From positions 1 through 8,458 of the forward strand of contig JAADCW010000159.1 of assembly GCA_013154225.1 (NCBI GenBank): a stretch of 8,458 bases of DNA, in the 5' to 3' direction. Positions 1-6,742 of this stretch are shown here, one piece after another. The stretch's first letter is position 1, and each line of letters opens with the position of its first letter. The notes beneath the pieces were generated by a model. It saw nothing but the letters and a program-made list of their open reading frames with translations. It ran no database searches and was not told the origin of the DNA. This stretch comes from Chloroflexota bacterium (GTDB lineage Bacteria; Chloroflexota; Anaerolineae; Anaerolineales; DRMV01). The translations under genes were made by a program, and so were the position numbers.

Positions 1-34
1 GTCATCGGTGGATGCCTCCTGAAGGAGCAATCCC
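1..34 (+). other. Leader of the fcl-like gene, possibly including the tail of an upstream gene
   Basis: This short stretch precedes the first complete gene. Two forward frames close here: one at a TGA at 20-22 and one at a TGA at 36-38 that would overlap the next start codon. The third forward frame runs on until a TAA at 154-156. An upstream gene of the same operon may end at one of these points, but too little is visible to say which or what it encodes. An AAGGAG Shine-Dalgarno sequence at 22-27 serves the ATG at 35, with 7 bases between. No promoter elements can be recognised in so short a stretch. Confidence 0.4.
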
Positions 35-985
35 ATGAGCAATTTTTGGGAAGGAAAGCGCGTCACCGTCACTGGCGGCGCGGGTTTTCTGGGCTCGTTT
101 GTTGTGGCCGAATTGCAAAAACGCGGCGCGACCGATATTTTTGTCCCGCGCAGTAAAGACTATGACTTGGTCAAATACGACGACGTCGTCCGCATGTTGG
201 AAGACGCCCGTCCGGACATTGTCATTCACCTGGCCGCGCATGTGGGTGGCATCGGCGCCAACCGCCTGCACCCCGCGGAATTTTTCTACGACAACCTGAT
301 GATGGGCGTGCAGTTGATGCACGAATCTTGGAAGCGCGGGGTGGAAAAGTTCGTTGCCATTGGCACGGTGTGCGCCTACCCCAAATACACGCCTGTGCCC
401 TTCAAAGAAGACGACCTTTGGAACGGTTACCCCGAAGAAACCAACGCGCCCTACGGCCTTGCCAAGAAAATGCTCCTGGTGCAGGCGCAGGCCTACCGCC
501 AGCAGTATGGTTTCAACGCCATCTACCTGCTGCCGGTGAACCTTTATGGGCCGCGCGACAATTTTGACCTGGAATCCTCCCATGTTATCCCCGCGCTCAT
601 TCGCAAGATGGTCGAAGCCAAAGAACGCGGGGATAAACACGTGGTGCTCTGGGGCGATGGTTCGCCTACGCGCGAATTCCTTTATGTGGAAGACGCCGCG
701 GAAGGCATTGTGCAGGCCACTGAGCTTTACAATGGCCCTGAGCCCGTCAATCTGGGTTCTGGCCAGGAAATCAGCATCAAAGACCTGGCCGAAATCATCG
801 CCGAGCAGACCGGTTTCCAGGGTGAACTCATCTGGGATACGACCAAACCCAACGGCCAGCCGCGGCGTGCGTTGGATGTCAGCCGTGCGAAGCGCTACTT
901 CGGCTGGGAAGCCAAAACGCCTTTTGAAGACGGCTTGCGGCGTACCGTGGATTGGTTCTTAGCCCATCGCGATGAAATTGCTTGA
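35..985 (+). CDS. fcl: GDP-L-fucose synthase-type NAD(P)-dependent epimerase/reductase
   Basis: This is a 316-residue extended short-chain dehydrogenase, the normal length for GDP-L-fucose synthase (Fcl/WcaG). That enzyme converts GDP-4-keto-6-deoxymannose to GDP-L-fucose by 3,5-epimerisation and NADPH reduction in the cytosol. The nucleotide-binding loop TGGAGFLG is at residues 13-20. HVGGIGANRLHP at 69-80 is typical of Fcl. The active-site YxxxK is Y140/K144. C113 and H183 match the two acid/base residues of E. coli Fcl (C109, H179) with the same spacing from the tyrosine. The usual catalytic Ser is Thr (T111). The start is set by AAGGAG at 22-27. The permease gene follows after 13 bases. 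Its normal partner, GDP-mannose 4,6-dehydratase (Gmd), is not in the window. The fold and family are secure; GDP-fucose as the product is likely but rests on motifs recalled from the family. Confidence 0.88.
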   Translation: MSNFWEGKRVTVTGGAGFLGSFVVAELQKRGATDIFVPRSKDYDLVKYDDVVRMLEDARPDIVIHLAAHVGGIGANRLHPAEFFYDNLMMGVQLMHESWKRGVEKFVAIGTVCAYPKYTPVPFKEDDLWNGYPEETNAPYGLAKKMLLVQAQAYRQQYGFNAIYLLPVNLYGPRDNFDLESSHVIPALIRKMVEAKERGDKHVVLWGDGSPTREFLYVEDAAEGIVQATELYNGPEPVNLGSGQEISIKDLAEIIAEQTGFQGELIWDTTKPNGQPRRALDVSRAKRYFGWEAKTPFEDGLRRTVDWFLAHRDEIA

Positions 986-998
986 TAAGGGTTGACTT

Positions 999-1835
999 AT
1001 GCCCTCTTCTACTTCTGACGAAGTCATCATTGTGCGCCCTTCCCGCGGTTGGTTGGACCTCAACCTGCGGGAAGTGTGGCGTTATCGGGAACTGATCTAT
1101 TTCCTGACGTGGCGCGATATCAAAGTCCGCTACAAACAAACCTTCTTGGGCGCGGCTTGGGCTGTGATCCAGCCGTTTTTTACGATGGTGGTCTTTACGC
1201 TGTTTTTTGGCCGTTTGGCCAAAATCCCTTCTGACAACGTGCCCTACCCCATCTTTTCCTACGCCGCGCTTTTGCCCTGGCAGTTGTTTGCCAAAGCCCT
1301 CAACGATGCAGGGCGCTCTTTGGTTTCCAACCGCAACATGATTACCAAGGTGTATTTCCCGCGGTTGGTGATTCCCATTGCATCGTTGTTGGGCGGCGTG
1401 GTGGACTTCGCGATTGCCTTTTTGGTGTTGTTGGCCATGATGGCCTATTACGGCATTCGCCCTACCCCCCACGTTTGGGCTTTGATTCCCTTCCTTTTGC
1501 TGACTTTGACCACGGCCTTGGGGGTGGGCTTATGGCTTTCTGCCCTCAACGTGCTGTACCGCGACGTGGGCTATACCCTGCCTTTCCTGACTCAGGCGTG
1601 GATGTTCATCACGCCGATTGCTTATTCCTCCACCCTGGTGCCGGAAAAATGGCGGCTGGTTTATGCCCTCAACCCTATGGCGGGTGTGGTCAATGGGTTC
1701 CGCTGGGCGCTGTTAGATACGCCCACAGGCCCTGATGCTTCCTTATGGGTTTCGGTGGCTGTGGCTTTGCTGTTGCTCATCAGCGGCTTGTTCTTCTTCC
1801 GCCGCATGGAGCGTCAGTTTGCCGATCGGGTGTAA
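999..1835 (+). CDS. wzm: Polysaccharide ABC exporter, permease subunit (Wzm-like, ABC-2 type)
   Basis: This 278-residue integral membrane protein has the usual size and layout of O-antigen/teichoic acid/capsule ABC-2 permeases (Wzm, TagG, KpsM). A cytosolic amphipathic N-terminus (about residues 22-46, including the RDIKVRYKQT segment) is followed by about six hydrophobic segments, near 49-71, 84-105, 122-151, 158-182, 193-211 and 249-267. Family signatures include LGAAWAVIQP at 50-59, the LNVLYRDV segment at 183-190 and ALNPM at 223-227 followed by FRW. It should form the membrane channel through which a lipid-linked glycan leaves the cytosol, powered by the ATPase encoded next. A weak AAGG at 987-990 precedes the ATG at 999. 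I am confident of the family; the glycan exported cannot be read from this subunit. Confidence 0.92.
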   Translation: MPSSTSDEVIIVRPSRGWLDLNLREVWRYRELIYFLTWRDIKVRYKQTFLGAAWAVIQPFFTMVVFTLFFGRLAKIPSDNVPYPIFSYAALLPWQLFAKALNDAGRSLVSNRNMITKVYFPRLVIPIASLLGGVVDFAIAFLVLLAMMAYYGIRPTPHVWALIPFLLLTLTTALGVGLWLSALNVLYRDVGYTLPFLTQAWMFITPIAYSSTLVPEKWRLVYALNPMAGVVNGFRWALLDTPTGPDASLWVSVAVALLLLISGLFFFRRMERQFADRV

Positions 1836-1871
1836 ACCGCAGGCCACCCCAAACATCAAACTCAAAGCAAC

Positions 1872-1887
1872 GAGGTAACCAGGTAAC
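1872..1887 (+). promoter_or_regulatory. Duplicated Shine-Dalgarno-like element before wzt
   Basis: The 55-base gap between the permease and ATPase genes ends with two copies of AGGTAAC, at 1873-1879 and 1881-1887, a period of 8 bases. The second copy sits 7 bases (counted from AGG) before a GTG at 1891, which supports that GTG over the ATG at 1906 as the wzt start. The first copy is too far away to act in the normal way. No hairpin terminator is seen in this gap. Confidence 0.45.
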
Positions 1888-1890
1888 AAA

Positions 1891-3180
1891 GTGACCAGTC
1901 AATCCATGCTCGCCCTCCGTGTGCACGACCTTGGCAAGCGTTACCGTTTGGGATTGCAAATGGACGCTTACGCCACCCTGCGCGACGTCATCGCTCAGGC
2001 GTTGGCGCGTCCGTTTCACCGCAAAACCCAGCCCAAGACCGAAGAAGATACCCTCTGGGCGTTGCGGCACGTTTCTTTTGAAGTGCCGCGCGGCAAGGTG
2101 TTGGGCATCATTGGCCGTAACGGGGCGGGAAAATCCACCTTGCTCAAAATCCTTTCGCGGGTTACCGAGCCCACCGAAGGCTATGCAGAAATCCACGGCC
2201 GTGTGGGTTCGCTGCTGGAAGTGGGCACGGGTTTTCACCCAGAACTCACCGGCCGCGAAAACATTTACCTCAACGGTGCCATTTTGGGGATGCACCGGGA
2301 AGAAATTGACCGCAAATTCGATGAAATCGTCGAATTTTCTGAAATCGGGCGCTTTTTGGACACCCCCGTCAAGCGTTATTCCAGCGGCATGTACGTGCGC
2401 CTGGCCTTTGCCGTGGCCGCACACCTGGAGCCGGAAATTCTGGTGGTGGACGAGGTGCTCGCGGTGGGTGATGCCGCGTTCCAGCGGAAATGCCTGGGGC
2501 GCATGAGCGACGTTGCCCAGGGTGGGCGCACGGTGCTCTTTGTCAGCCACAACATGTCGGCCATCCTCAACCTGACCGAAGAGGCCATCGTGCTCGATAA
2601 AGGCCGCGTGGTGTTCCACGGCCCCACCCCCGAAGCGGTAGATATGTATTTGGCCTCGGCCATGAAGCGCTCGGGAGAACGCCTTTGGAACGAGGACGAA
2701 ATTCCGCCCACCGCGTATCCTTTCCGCCCCATCGCGTTGCGGGTGAAAGACGCCAAAGGCCGCACCACCGACGCGGTACGTTCCACAGAGCCCATCACCA
2801 TTGAAATCGAATACCACCTGGACGCGCCCATCCAGGGTTTGCGCGTGGGCATTTATCTGCTCAGTATGCGCGGGGAATATGTCTTCACGTCCTTTGATAC
2901 CGACGACATCTCCCGCTTCACCAAGTGGGAAGTTCGCCCCGCGGGTCGCTACGTCAGCCGCTGTACCATCCCTGCCGATTTCCTCAACGGCGGGCGCTAT
3001 CTGGTTTCCATGAACGCCAGCGCCTACCGTGTCAAGCGCTACTTCCAGGAAGACAACGCGGTGGCCTTTACCGTGGATGCCACCGGCGCGCCCGGAAGTC
3101 AGTGGCCGGAAAACCGCCTGGGCCTGGTGCGCCCGCGGCTCGATTGGGAGATTGAAGCCGAATATGAAACTCGCGGCTAA
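1891..3180 (+). CDS. wzt: Polysaccharide ABC exporter, ATPase subunit with C-terminal glycan-recognition domain (Wzt-like)
   Basis: This is a 429-residue ATPase, longer than the roughly 250 residues of short exporters such as KpsT or TagH-core, because it has an added C-terminal domain. In the nucleotide-binding domain (about 1-255), Walker A is GRNGAGKST at 75-83, the signature is YSSGM at 163-167, Walker B is EILVVDE at 182-188 with catalytic E188, and the switch His is H220. VGTGFHPELTGREN at 111-124 is typical of polysaccharide exporters. Residues about 270-425 are beta-rich and match the Wzt C-terminal type. In E. coli O8/O9a that domain binds the modified non-reducing end of the O-antigen and licenses export. 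The gene starts at GTG 1891 (AGG 7 bases upstream) or possibly ATG 1906. Its 3' end overlaps the glycosyltransferase start by 17 bases. The role is well supported; the recognised cap is unknown. Confidence 0.92.
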   Translation: MTSQSMLALRVHDLGKRYRLGLQMDAYATLRDVIAQALARPFHRKTQPKTEEDTLWALRHVSFEVPRGKVLGIIGRNGAGKSTLLKILSRVTEPTEGYAEIHGRVGSLLEVGTGFHPELTGRENIYLNGAILGMHREEIDRKFDEIVEFSEIGRFLDTPVKRYSSGMYVRLAFAVAAHLEPEILVVDEVLAVGDAAFQRKCLGRMSDVAQGGRTVLFVSHNMSAILNLTEEAIVLDKGRVVFHGPTPEAVDMYLASAMKRSGERLWNEDEIPPTAYPFRPIALRVKDAKGRTTDAVRSTEPITIEIEYHLDAPIQGLRVGIYLLSMRGEYVFTSFDTDDISRFTKWEVRPAGRYVSRCTIPADFLNGGRYLVSMNASAYRVKRYFQEDNAVAFTVDATGAPGSQWPENRLGLVRPRLDWEIEAEYETRG

Positions 3181-4762
3181 ACGAGCACTCAAAGACTTTT
3201 TGGGACAAATCCCCCTCACCGCGGAAACCTACTGGATGATACGCCAGCATGGTCAGCCGGTGAGCGGTTTTGCTTTGCGTCAAACCGCGGCGCGGTTGCC
3301 GGAATGGGCGCAGGTAGCCCAGGAAGCGGCCCAGCACGCGCCCAAAGGCAAACGGGTGTGCATTTTTGCCACCTTGCGCTATTGGATTGCCCATACCACA
3401 GCCGTAGGGCTGGCTTTGGCCGGTATGGGGCACGATGTTTCCCTGGCCTATTTGCCCTACCGTGAATGGCAACAGCGCATTTCTCGGTTTGACCTGCGCC
3501 GCTCCGATGCGTATGCCCGCTGGGTGTTTCGGCGGGCGATGCCTGTTTTGCGGCCAGTATCACTTTTGCGGGAGCGCCCCGCACCTTTGCCCCCTGCGTT
3601 GGCCGAGGCCATTGCCCAGGTCGCGGCTTACGATGTCCAATACACCCTTCAGGTGGAAGACGTGGATACGCAAAGCCCCCTCTATCGCCTTCGGCTGGAG
3701 CGCAACACCGCGGCCGCGGGGGCATTGCTGGCGTTGTGGCGTCGTCGCCGTCCTGATGTGGTGATCGTGCCCAACGGCATGATTTTGGAATTTGGCGCGG
3801 CTTTCCAAACAGCTCGTTTTTTGGGAATTCCGGTCGCGACTTACGAATTTGGCGAACAGCGCGAGCGCACCTGGCTCGATTGGAATCGGCCTGTGATGCT
3901 CCAGGACACAACCGCGCTGTGGCAGGCCATGCGCGACAAGCCCCTCACCGAAGCCCAATGGCAGCGGGTGCAGGAACTCTTTGCCGCGCGTCGCGGGGGA
4001 CGGCTGTGGGCGAACTTTGCTCGCCAGTGGCAGCAAACCGCCTCTGAAGGCGGCGAAAAAGTCCGCGCCGCCCTGGGGTTGGATGACCGTCCTATTTTCT
4101 TGCTGGCAACTAACGTGTTGGGCGATAGCCTGGTGCTGGGGCGGGAGGTGTTCAGCCGCAGCCTGGCCGAGTGGGTGCGGGAGACCGTGCGTTATTTTGC
4201 GCGGCACCCTGAAGCGCAATTGGTGGTGCGCATCCACCCTGGGGAACGGCTCGCCAAAGGGCCTTCCCTGGCCGAAGCCGTACACCAGGCGCTTCCCACC
4301 CTGCCGGAGCACATTCACCTGATCCCTGCCGATGCCACAATCAACACCTATGATTTGATGGATATCGCCAGCGCGGGCCTGGTGTTTACCACAACGGTGG
4401 GGTTGGAAATGGCCATGAGCGGCCTTCCGGTGGTGGTGGCAGGCAAAACCCATTACCGTGACCGCGGCTTTACGTTGGATCCCACGTCATGGGATGCCTA
4501 CTATCAATTTTTGGATGCATTGATCGCCAATCCGCAGCGTTTTCGCCTTTCCGAAGACCAGGTGCGCATGGCCTGGAAGTATGCTTACCACTTTTTCTTT
4601 GATTATCCTCGCCCCTTCCCCTGGCATGTGGTTTATCAAAGCGAAGATATGACCCGCTGGCCGCTGAAACGGGTTTTGGCTGAGCCTGAGTTTCGCGAAA
4701 CTTTCACGGCCTTGACCACCGGCCAACTTCCCTGGACCAAGGCCGATGGAGAGGTGGCATGA
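3164..4762 (+). CDS. Capsule-type GT-B glycosyltransferase (KpsS/KpsC-like, Capsule_synth family)
   Basis: This 532-residue cytosolic protein has no signal peptide and looks like a two-domain GT-B enzyme. The N-terminal half has a Rossmann-like opening KRVCIFATLRYW at 63-74 and a later strand PDVVIVPNG at 197-205. The C-terminal half has VVRIHPGE at 354-361 and TTTVGLEMAMSGLPVVVAG at 409-427 followed by HYRDRGFT. An (R/K)xHP motif followed by a TVGxE-type motif is what I know from Capsule_synth proteins (PF05159), which include the beta-Kdo transferases KpsS and KpsC. The ATG at 3164 is chosen because it lies at the end of wzt; the open frame extends further upstream, but only inside wzt coding sequence and with an unlikely peptide. 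A GGGAG at 3146-3150 is rather distant, so translation is probably coupled to wzt. The family is fairly sure. The donor and acceptor are unknown; an ulosonic acid donor is only a guess from family and context. Confidence 0.75.
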   Translation: MKLAAKRALKDFLGQIPLTAETYWMIRQHGQPVSGFALRQTAARLPEWAQVAQEAAQHAPKGKRVCIFATLRYWIAHTTAVGLALAGMGHDVSLAYLPYREWQQRISRFDLRRSDAYARWVFRRAMPVLRPVSLLRERPAPLPPALAEAIAQVAAYDVQYTLQVEDVDTQSPLYRLRLERNTAAAGALLALWRRRRPDVVIVPNGMILEFGAAFQTARFLGIPVATYEFGEQRERTWLDWNRPVMLQDTTALWQAMRDKPLTEAQWQRVQELFAARRGGRLWANFARQWQQTASEGGEKVRAALGLDDRPIFLLATNVLGDSLVLGREVFSRSLAEWVRETVRYFARHPEAQLVVRIHPGERLAKGPSLAEAVHQALPTLPEHIHLIPADATINTYDLMDIASAGLVFTTTVGLEMAMSGLPVVVAGKTHYRDRGFTLDPTSWDAYYQFLDALIANPQRFRLSEDQVRMAWKYAYHFFFDYPRPFPWHVVYQSEDMTRWPLKRVLAEPEFRETFTALTTGQLPWTKADGEVA

Positions 4763-5700
4763 GTTTACAGAAGGACAAGGAGAAAGAAAAAGAGGTCTGG
4801 AAGCGGCAAGTACGGGACTTTTACGATAGCATCGGCTGGCAAATGATTGACGAGGGCGTGTATCAAAACGCCCGTTTTGAAGATCTGCGGCCAGTTTCTC
4901 GGGAATACATCCACCGCGCCCATTTGCGTGTCAAGCGGTATCTCAAACCCACAGGGCGCTATTTGCTGGATGCAGGTTCCGGGCCGGTGCAGTATCCGGA
5001 ATATCTGACCTATTCCGAAGGCTATCGTTATCGGGTGTGCGCGGACATTTCCATTCAGGCGCTGAAAGAAGCCCGACGACGCTTGGGCGATCGCGGGTTG
5101 TATGTGGTGGCCGACGTCGCACATCTGCCCTTTGCTTCGGACGTTTTCGATGGCGTGGTTTCGCTCCACACCATCCATCATTTGCCATACGAGGAGCACG
5201 CCCAGGCTTATCGGGAACTGTATCGGGTGCTCAAGCCGGGTGCGACCGCGGTGGTGGTCAACGGCTGGCGGCAGCCTGCCCTTTTGCGCTGGCTGAGGCC
5301 CATCATATGGGTGGCCGACCGCATTCGCTGGCGGCTCAACCGTTTGCGTGGGCACCGCCCGGATGCCGACGTGGCCCAGGCCGCTTTGCAACAACGCCGC
5401 CCCGATTGGCAGCGCGCCCGTACTCTGGTCAAAAAATACACGGCTGATGATTTGCGCGCGATGCTTCCCGACATCCCAATGGAAATTTACGCCTGGCGCG
5501 CGCTTTCGGTCAAGGCCATGCGTTCCCTTATCCATCCCCGTTTGGGTGGGCGCTGGTTGTTGCGGGCGCTGTTTTGGCTGGAAGATCGCTTCCCCCGCTT
5601 TTTTGGCGAAAAAGGCGCATATCCGCTCATTGTTTTGCGAAAAGAAGCGCCTTCAACCTTGCAAAATGCGGATGATAAGACGCCCCCGTCCACCCATTGA
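4759..5700 (+). CDS. Class I SAM-dependent methyltransferase, probably acting on the glycan
   Basis: This is a 313-residue methyltransferase of the UbiE/Methyltransf_11 kind. Motif I is LLDAGSGP at 69-76, the acidic ribose-binding residue is D96 in ADIS, motif II is VVADVAHLPF at 116-125, and the post-motif LKPGA is at 158-162. The first 13 residues are very rich in Lys and Glu. After the core, about 140 residues follow that are rich in Trp, Arg and Leu (for example 172-196 and 264-283), perhaps amphipathic helices that hold the protein at the membrane or cover the substrate site. The start overlaps the preceding stop as ATGA (4759-4762), with GGAGAGG at 4748-4754, so it is translationally coupled to the glycosyltransferase. 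The position next to an exporter with a glycan-recognition domain suggests methylation of the polysaccharide or a sugar nucleotide. The substrate cannot be read from the sequence. Confidence 0.8.
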   Translation: MSLQKDKEKEKEVWKRQVRDFYDSIGWQMIDEGVYQNARFEDLRPVSREYIHRAHLRVKRYLKPTGRYLLDAGSGPVQYPEYLTYSEGYRYRVCADISIQALKEARRRLGDRGLYVVADVAHLPFASDVFDGVVSLHTIHHLPYEEHAQAYRELYRVLKPGATAVVVNGWRQPALLRWLRPIIWVADRIRWRLNRLRGHRPDADVAQAALQQRRPDWQRARTLVKKYTADDLRAMLPDIPMEIYAWRALSVKAMRSLIHPRLGGRWLLRALFWLEDRFPRFFGEKGAYPLIVLRKEAPSTLQNADDKTPPSTH

Positions 5701-5716
5701 CCCTATCTCGCGACGT

Positions 5717-5722
5717 GAGGAG
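5717..5722 (+). promoter_or_regulatory. Shine-Dalgarno sequence fixing the pseB start
   Basis: GAGGAG lies 6 bases before the ATG at 5729. The open frame extends several hundred bases upstream into the methyltransferase gene, so this site, together with the glycine-rich nucleotide-binding motif soon after the ATG, decides the start. Confidence 0.75.
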
Positions 5723-5728
5723 TTTCCG

Positions 5729-6736
5729 ATGAACTGGCATGAACAAGTGATTTTGGTTACCGGCGGCACCGGTTCGTTTGGTAAAAAATTCATCGAAATC
5801 ATGCAGCGCGATTTTCAGCCCAAGAAAATCATCATTTTCAGCCGCGACGAACTCAAACAGCATGAAATGCGTATGGCAGGGTTCAATCAACCCAACCTGC
5901 GCTATTTCATTGGCGATGTGCGCGACCGAGACCGCCTGCGTCGGGCTATGCAGGGGGTGGACATTGTCGTCCATGCGGCCGCGCTCAAGCAGGTGCCCGC
6001 GTGTGAATACAACCCCATGGAAGCCATCAAGACCAACATTCTGGGCAGCAGCAACGTGATCGAAGCCGCGCTGGACGCGGGGGTCAAGAAAGTGCTTGCG
6101 CTGAGCACCGACAAGGCCGTCAACCCGGTCAACCTTTACGGCGCAACCAAACTTTCGGCAGAAAAACTTTTCGTGCAGAGCAACGCCTACGCCGCAGGCA
6201 CGGCGACACGGTTTAGTTGTACCCGCTACGGCAACGTGGTGGGCAGTCGGGGCAGTGTGGTGCCTGTGTTCCTGCGCCAGCGGGAAAGCGGCAAACTCAC
6301 CATCACCGACCCGCGCATGACCCGCTTTTGGCTTTCCCTGGAGCAGGGCGTGCGTTTTGTCATTCGCTGTATTGAGCAGATGGAAGGCGGCGAGGTGTTT
6401 GTACCCAAACTTCCCAGCATGCGGGTGACCGATTTGGCCAAAGCCATCGCGCCAGATGCAGAAATCGAAGTCATTGGCATTCGCCCAGGCGAGAAACTGC
6501 ACGAGGTGTTGGTCAACGAAGACGAAGCCCGCCACTCGGTGGAATTGGACGATATGTTCGTCATCCAACCTGCCCAGGCGCTGTGGTTTGGCTATGCCTG
6601 GCAAGACAAAGGAAAACCGCTTCCCGATGGCTTCCGCTATGCCAGCAATACCAACACCGAATGGCTCACTGTGGAGCAAATTCGGGAAATGATCCGACCG
6701 TTTGAAGAGGCTTACGCGCAGGGCAAATTGGGCTAA
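5729..6736 (+). CDS. pseB: UDP-N-acetylglucosamine 4,6-dehydratase (inverting), PseB type
   Basis: This 335-residue short-chain dehydrogenase matches the length of soluble PseB/FlaA1. That enzyme converts UDP-GlcNAc to UDP-2-acetamido-2,6-dideoxy-beta-L-arabino-hexos-4-ulose, the first step to pseudaminic acid. The NADP-binding loop TGGTGSFG is at 11-18, HAAALKQVP at 82-90 and STDKAVNPVNLYGATK at 126-141. D128, K129, Y137 and K141 correspond to the catalytic Asp, Lys and Tyr and the structural Lys of H. pylori FlaA1 with the same spacing. The Tyr (NLYGATK) separates it from CapE/FnlA-type enzymes, which as I recall have Met there. There are no N-terminal membrane segments, unlike PglF/WbpM. 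It lies 28 bases after the methyltransferase gene and 6 bases before the reductase gene. The identification is strong; the final sugar made depends on the next enzymes. Confidence 0.92.
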   Translation: MNWHEQVILVTGGTGSFGKKFIEIMQRDFQPKKIIIFSRDELKQHEMRMAGFNQPNLRYFIGDVRDRDRLRRAMQGVDIVVHAAALKQVPACEYNPMEAIKTNILGSSNVIEAALDAGVKKVLALSTDKAVNPVNLYGATKLSAEKLFVQSNAYAAGTATRFSCTRYGNVVGSRGSVVPVFLRQRESGKLTITDPRMTRFWLSLEQGVRFVIRCIEQMEGGEVFVPKLPSMRVTDLAKAIAPDAEIEVIGIRPGEKLHEVLVNEDEARHSVELDDMFVIQPAQALWFGYAWQDKGKPLPDGFRYASNTNTEWLTVEQIREMIRPFEEAYAQGKLG

Positions 6737-6742
6737 GCAACC

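Noticed and set aside
3029..3163. Upstream extension of the glycosyltransferase frame from an ATG at 3029
   Set aside because: It would overlap wzt by 152 bases and add 45 residues of Trp/Pro/Arg-rich peptide typical of an out-of-frame reading. The ATG at 3164 gives a sensible N-terminus.
1780..3219. A 479-codon open frame on the minus strand opposite wzt
   Set aside because: The plus strand carries an unmistakable ATPase with all motifs. The reverse product is rich in His, Gly, Phe and Val with no recognisable domain, as expected from the codon bias of a GC-rich gene read backwards.
5707..5719. Small hairpin CTCGC-GAC-GTGAG just before pseB, partly covering its Shine-Dalgarno sequence
   Set aside because: Five pairs including a G-T wobble and a three-base loop make a weak structure likely by chance. 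There is no U-run to make it a terminator.
5348..5728. Upstream extension of the pseB frame from an ATG at 5348
   Set aside because: It lies inside the methyltransferase gene. The GAGGAG site and the family length place the start at 5729.
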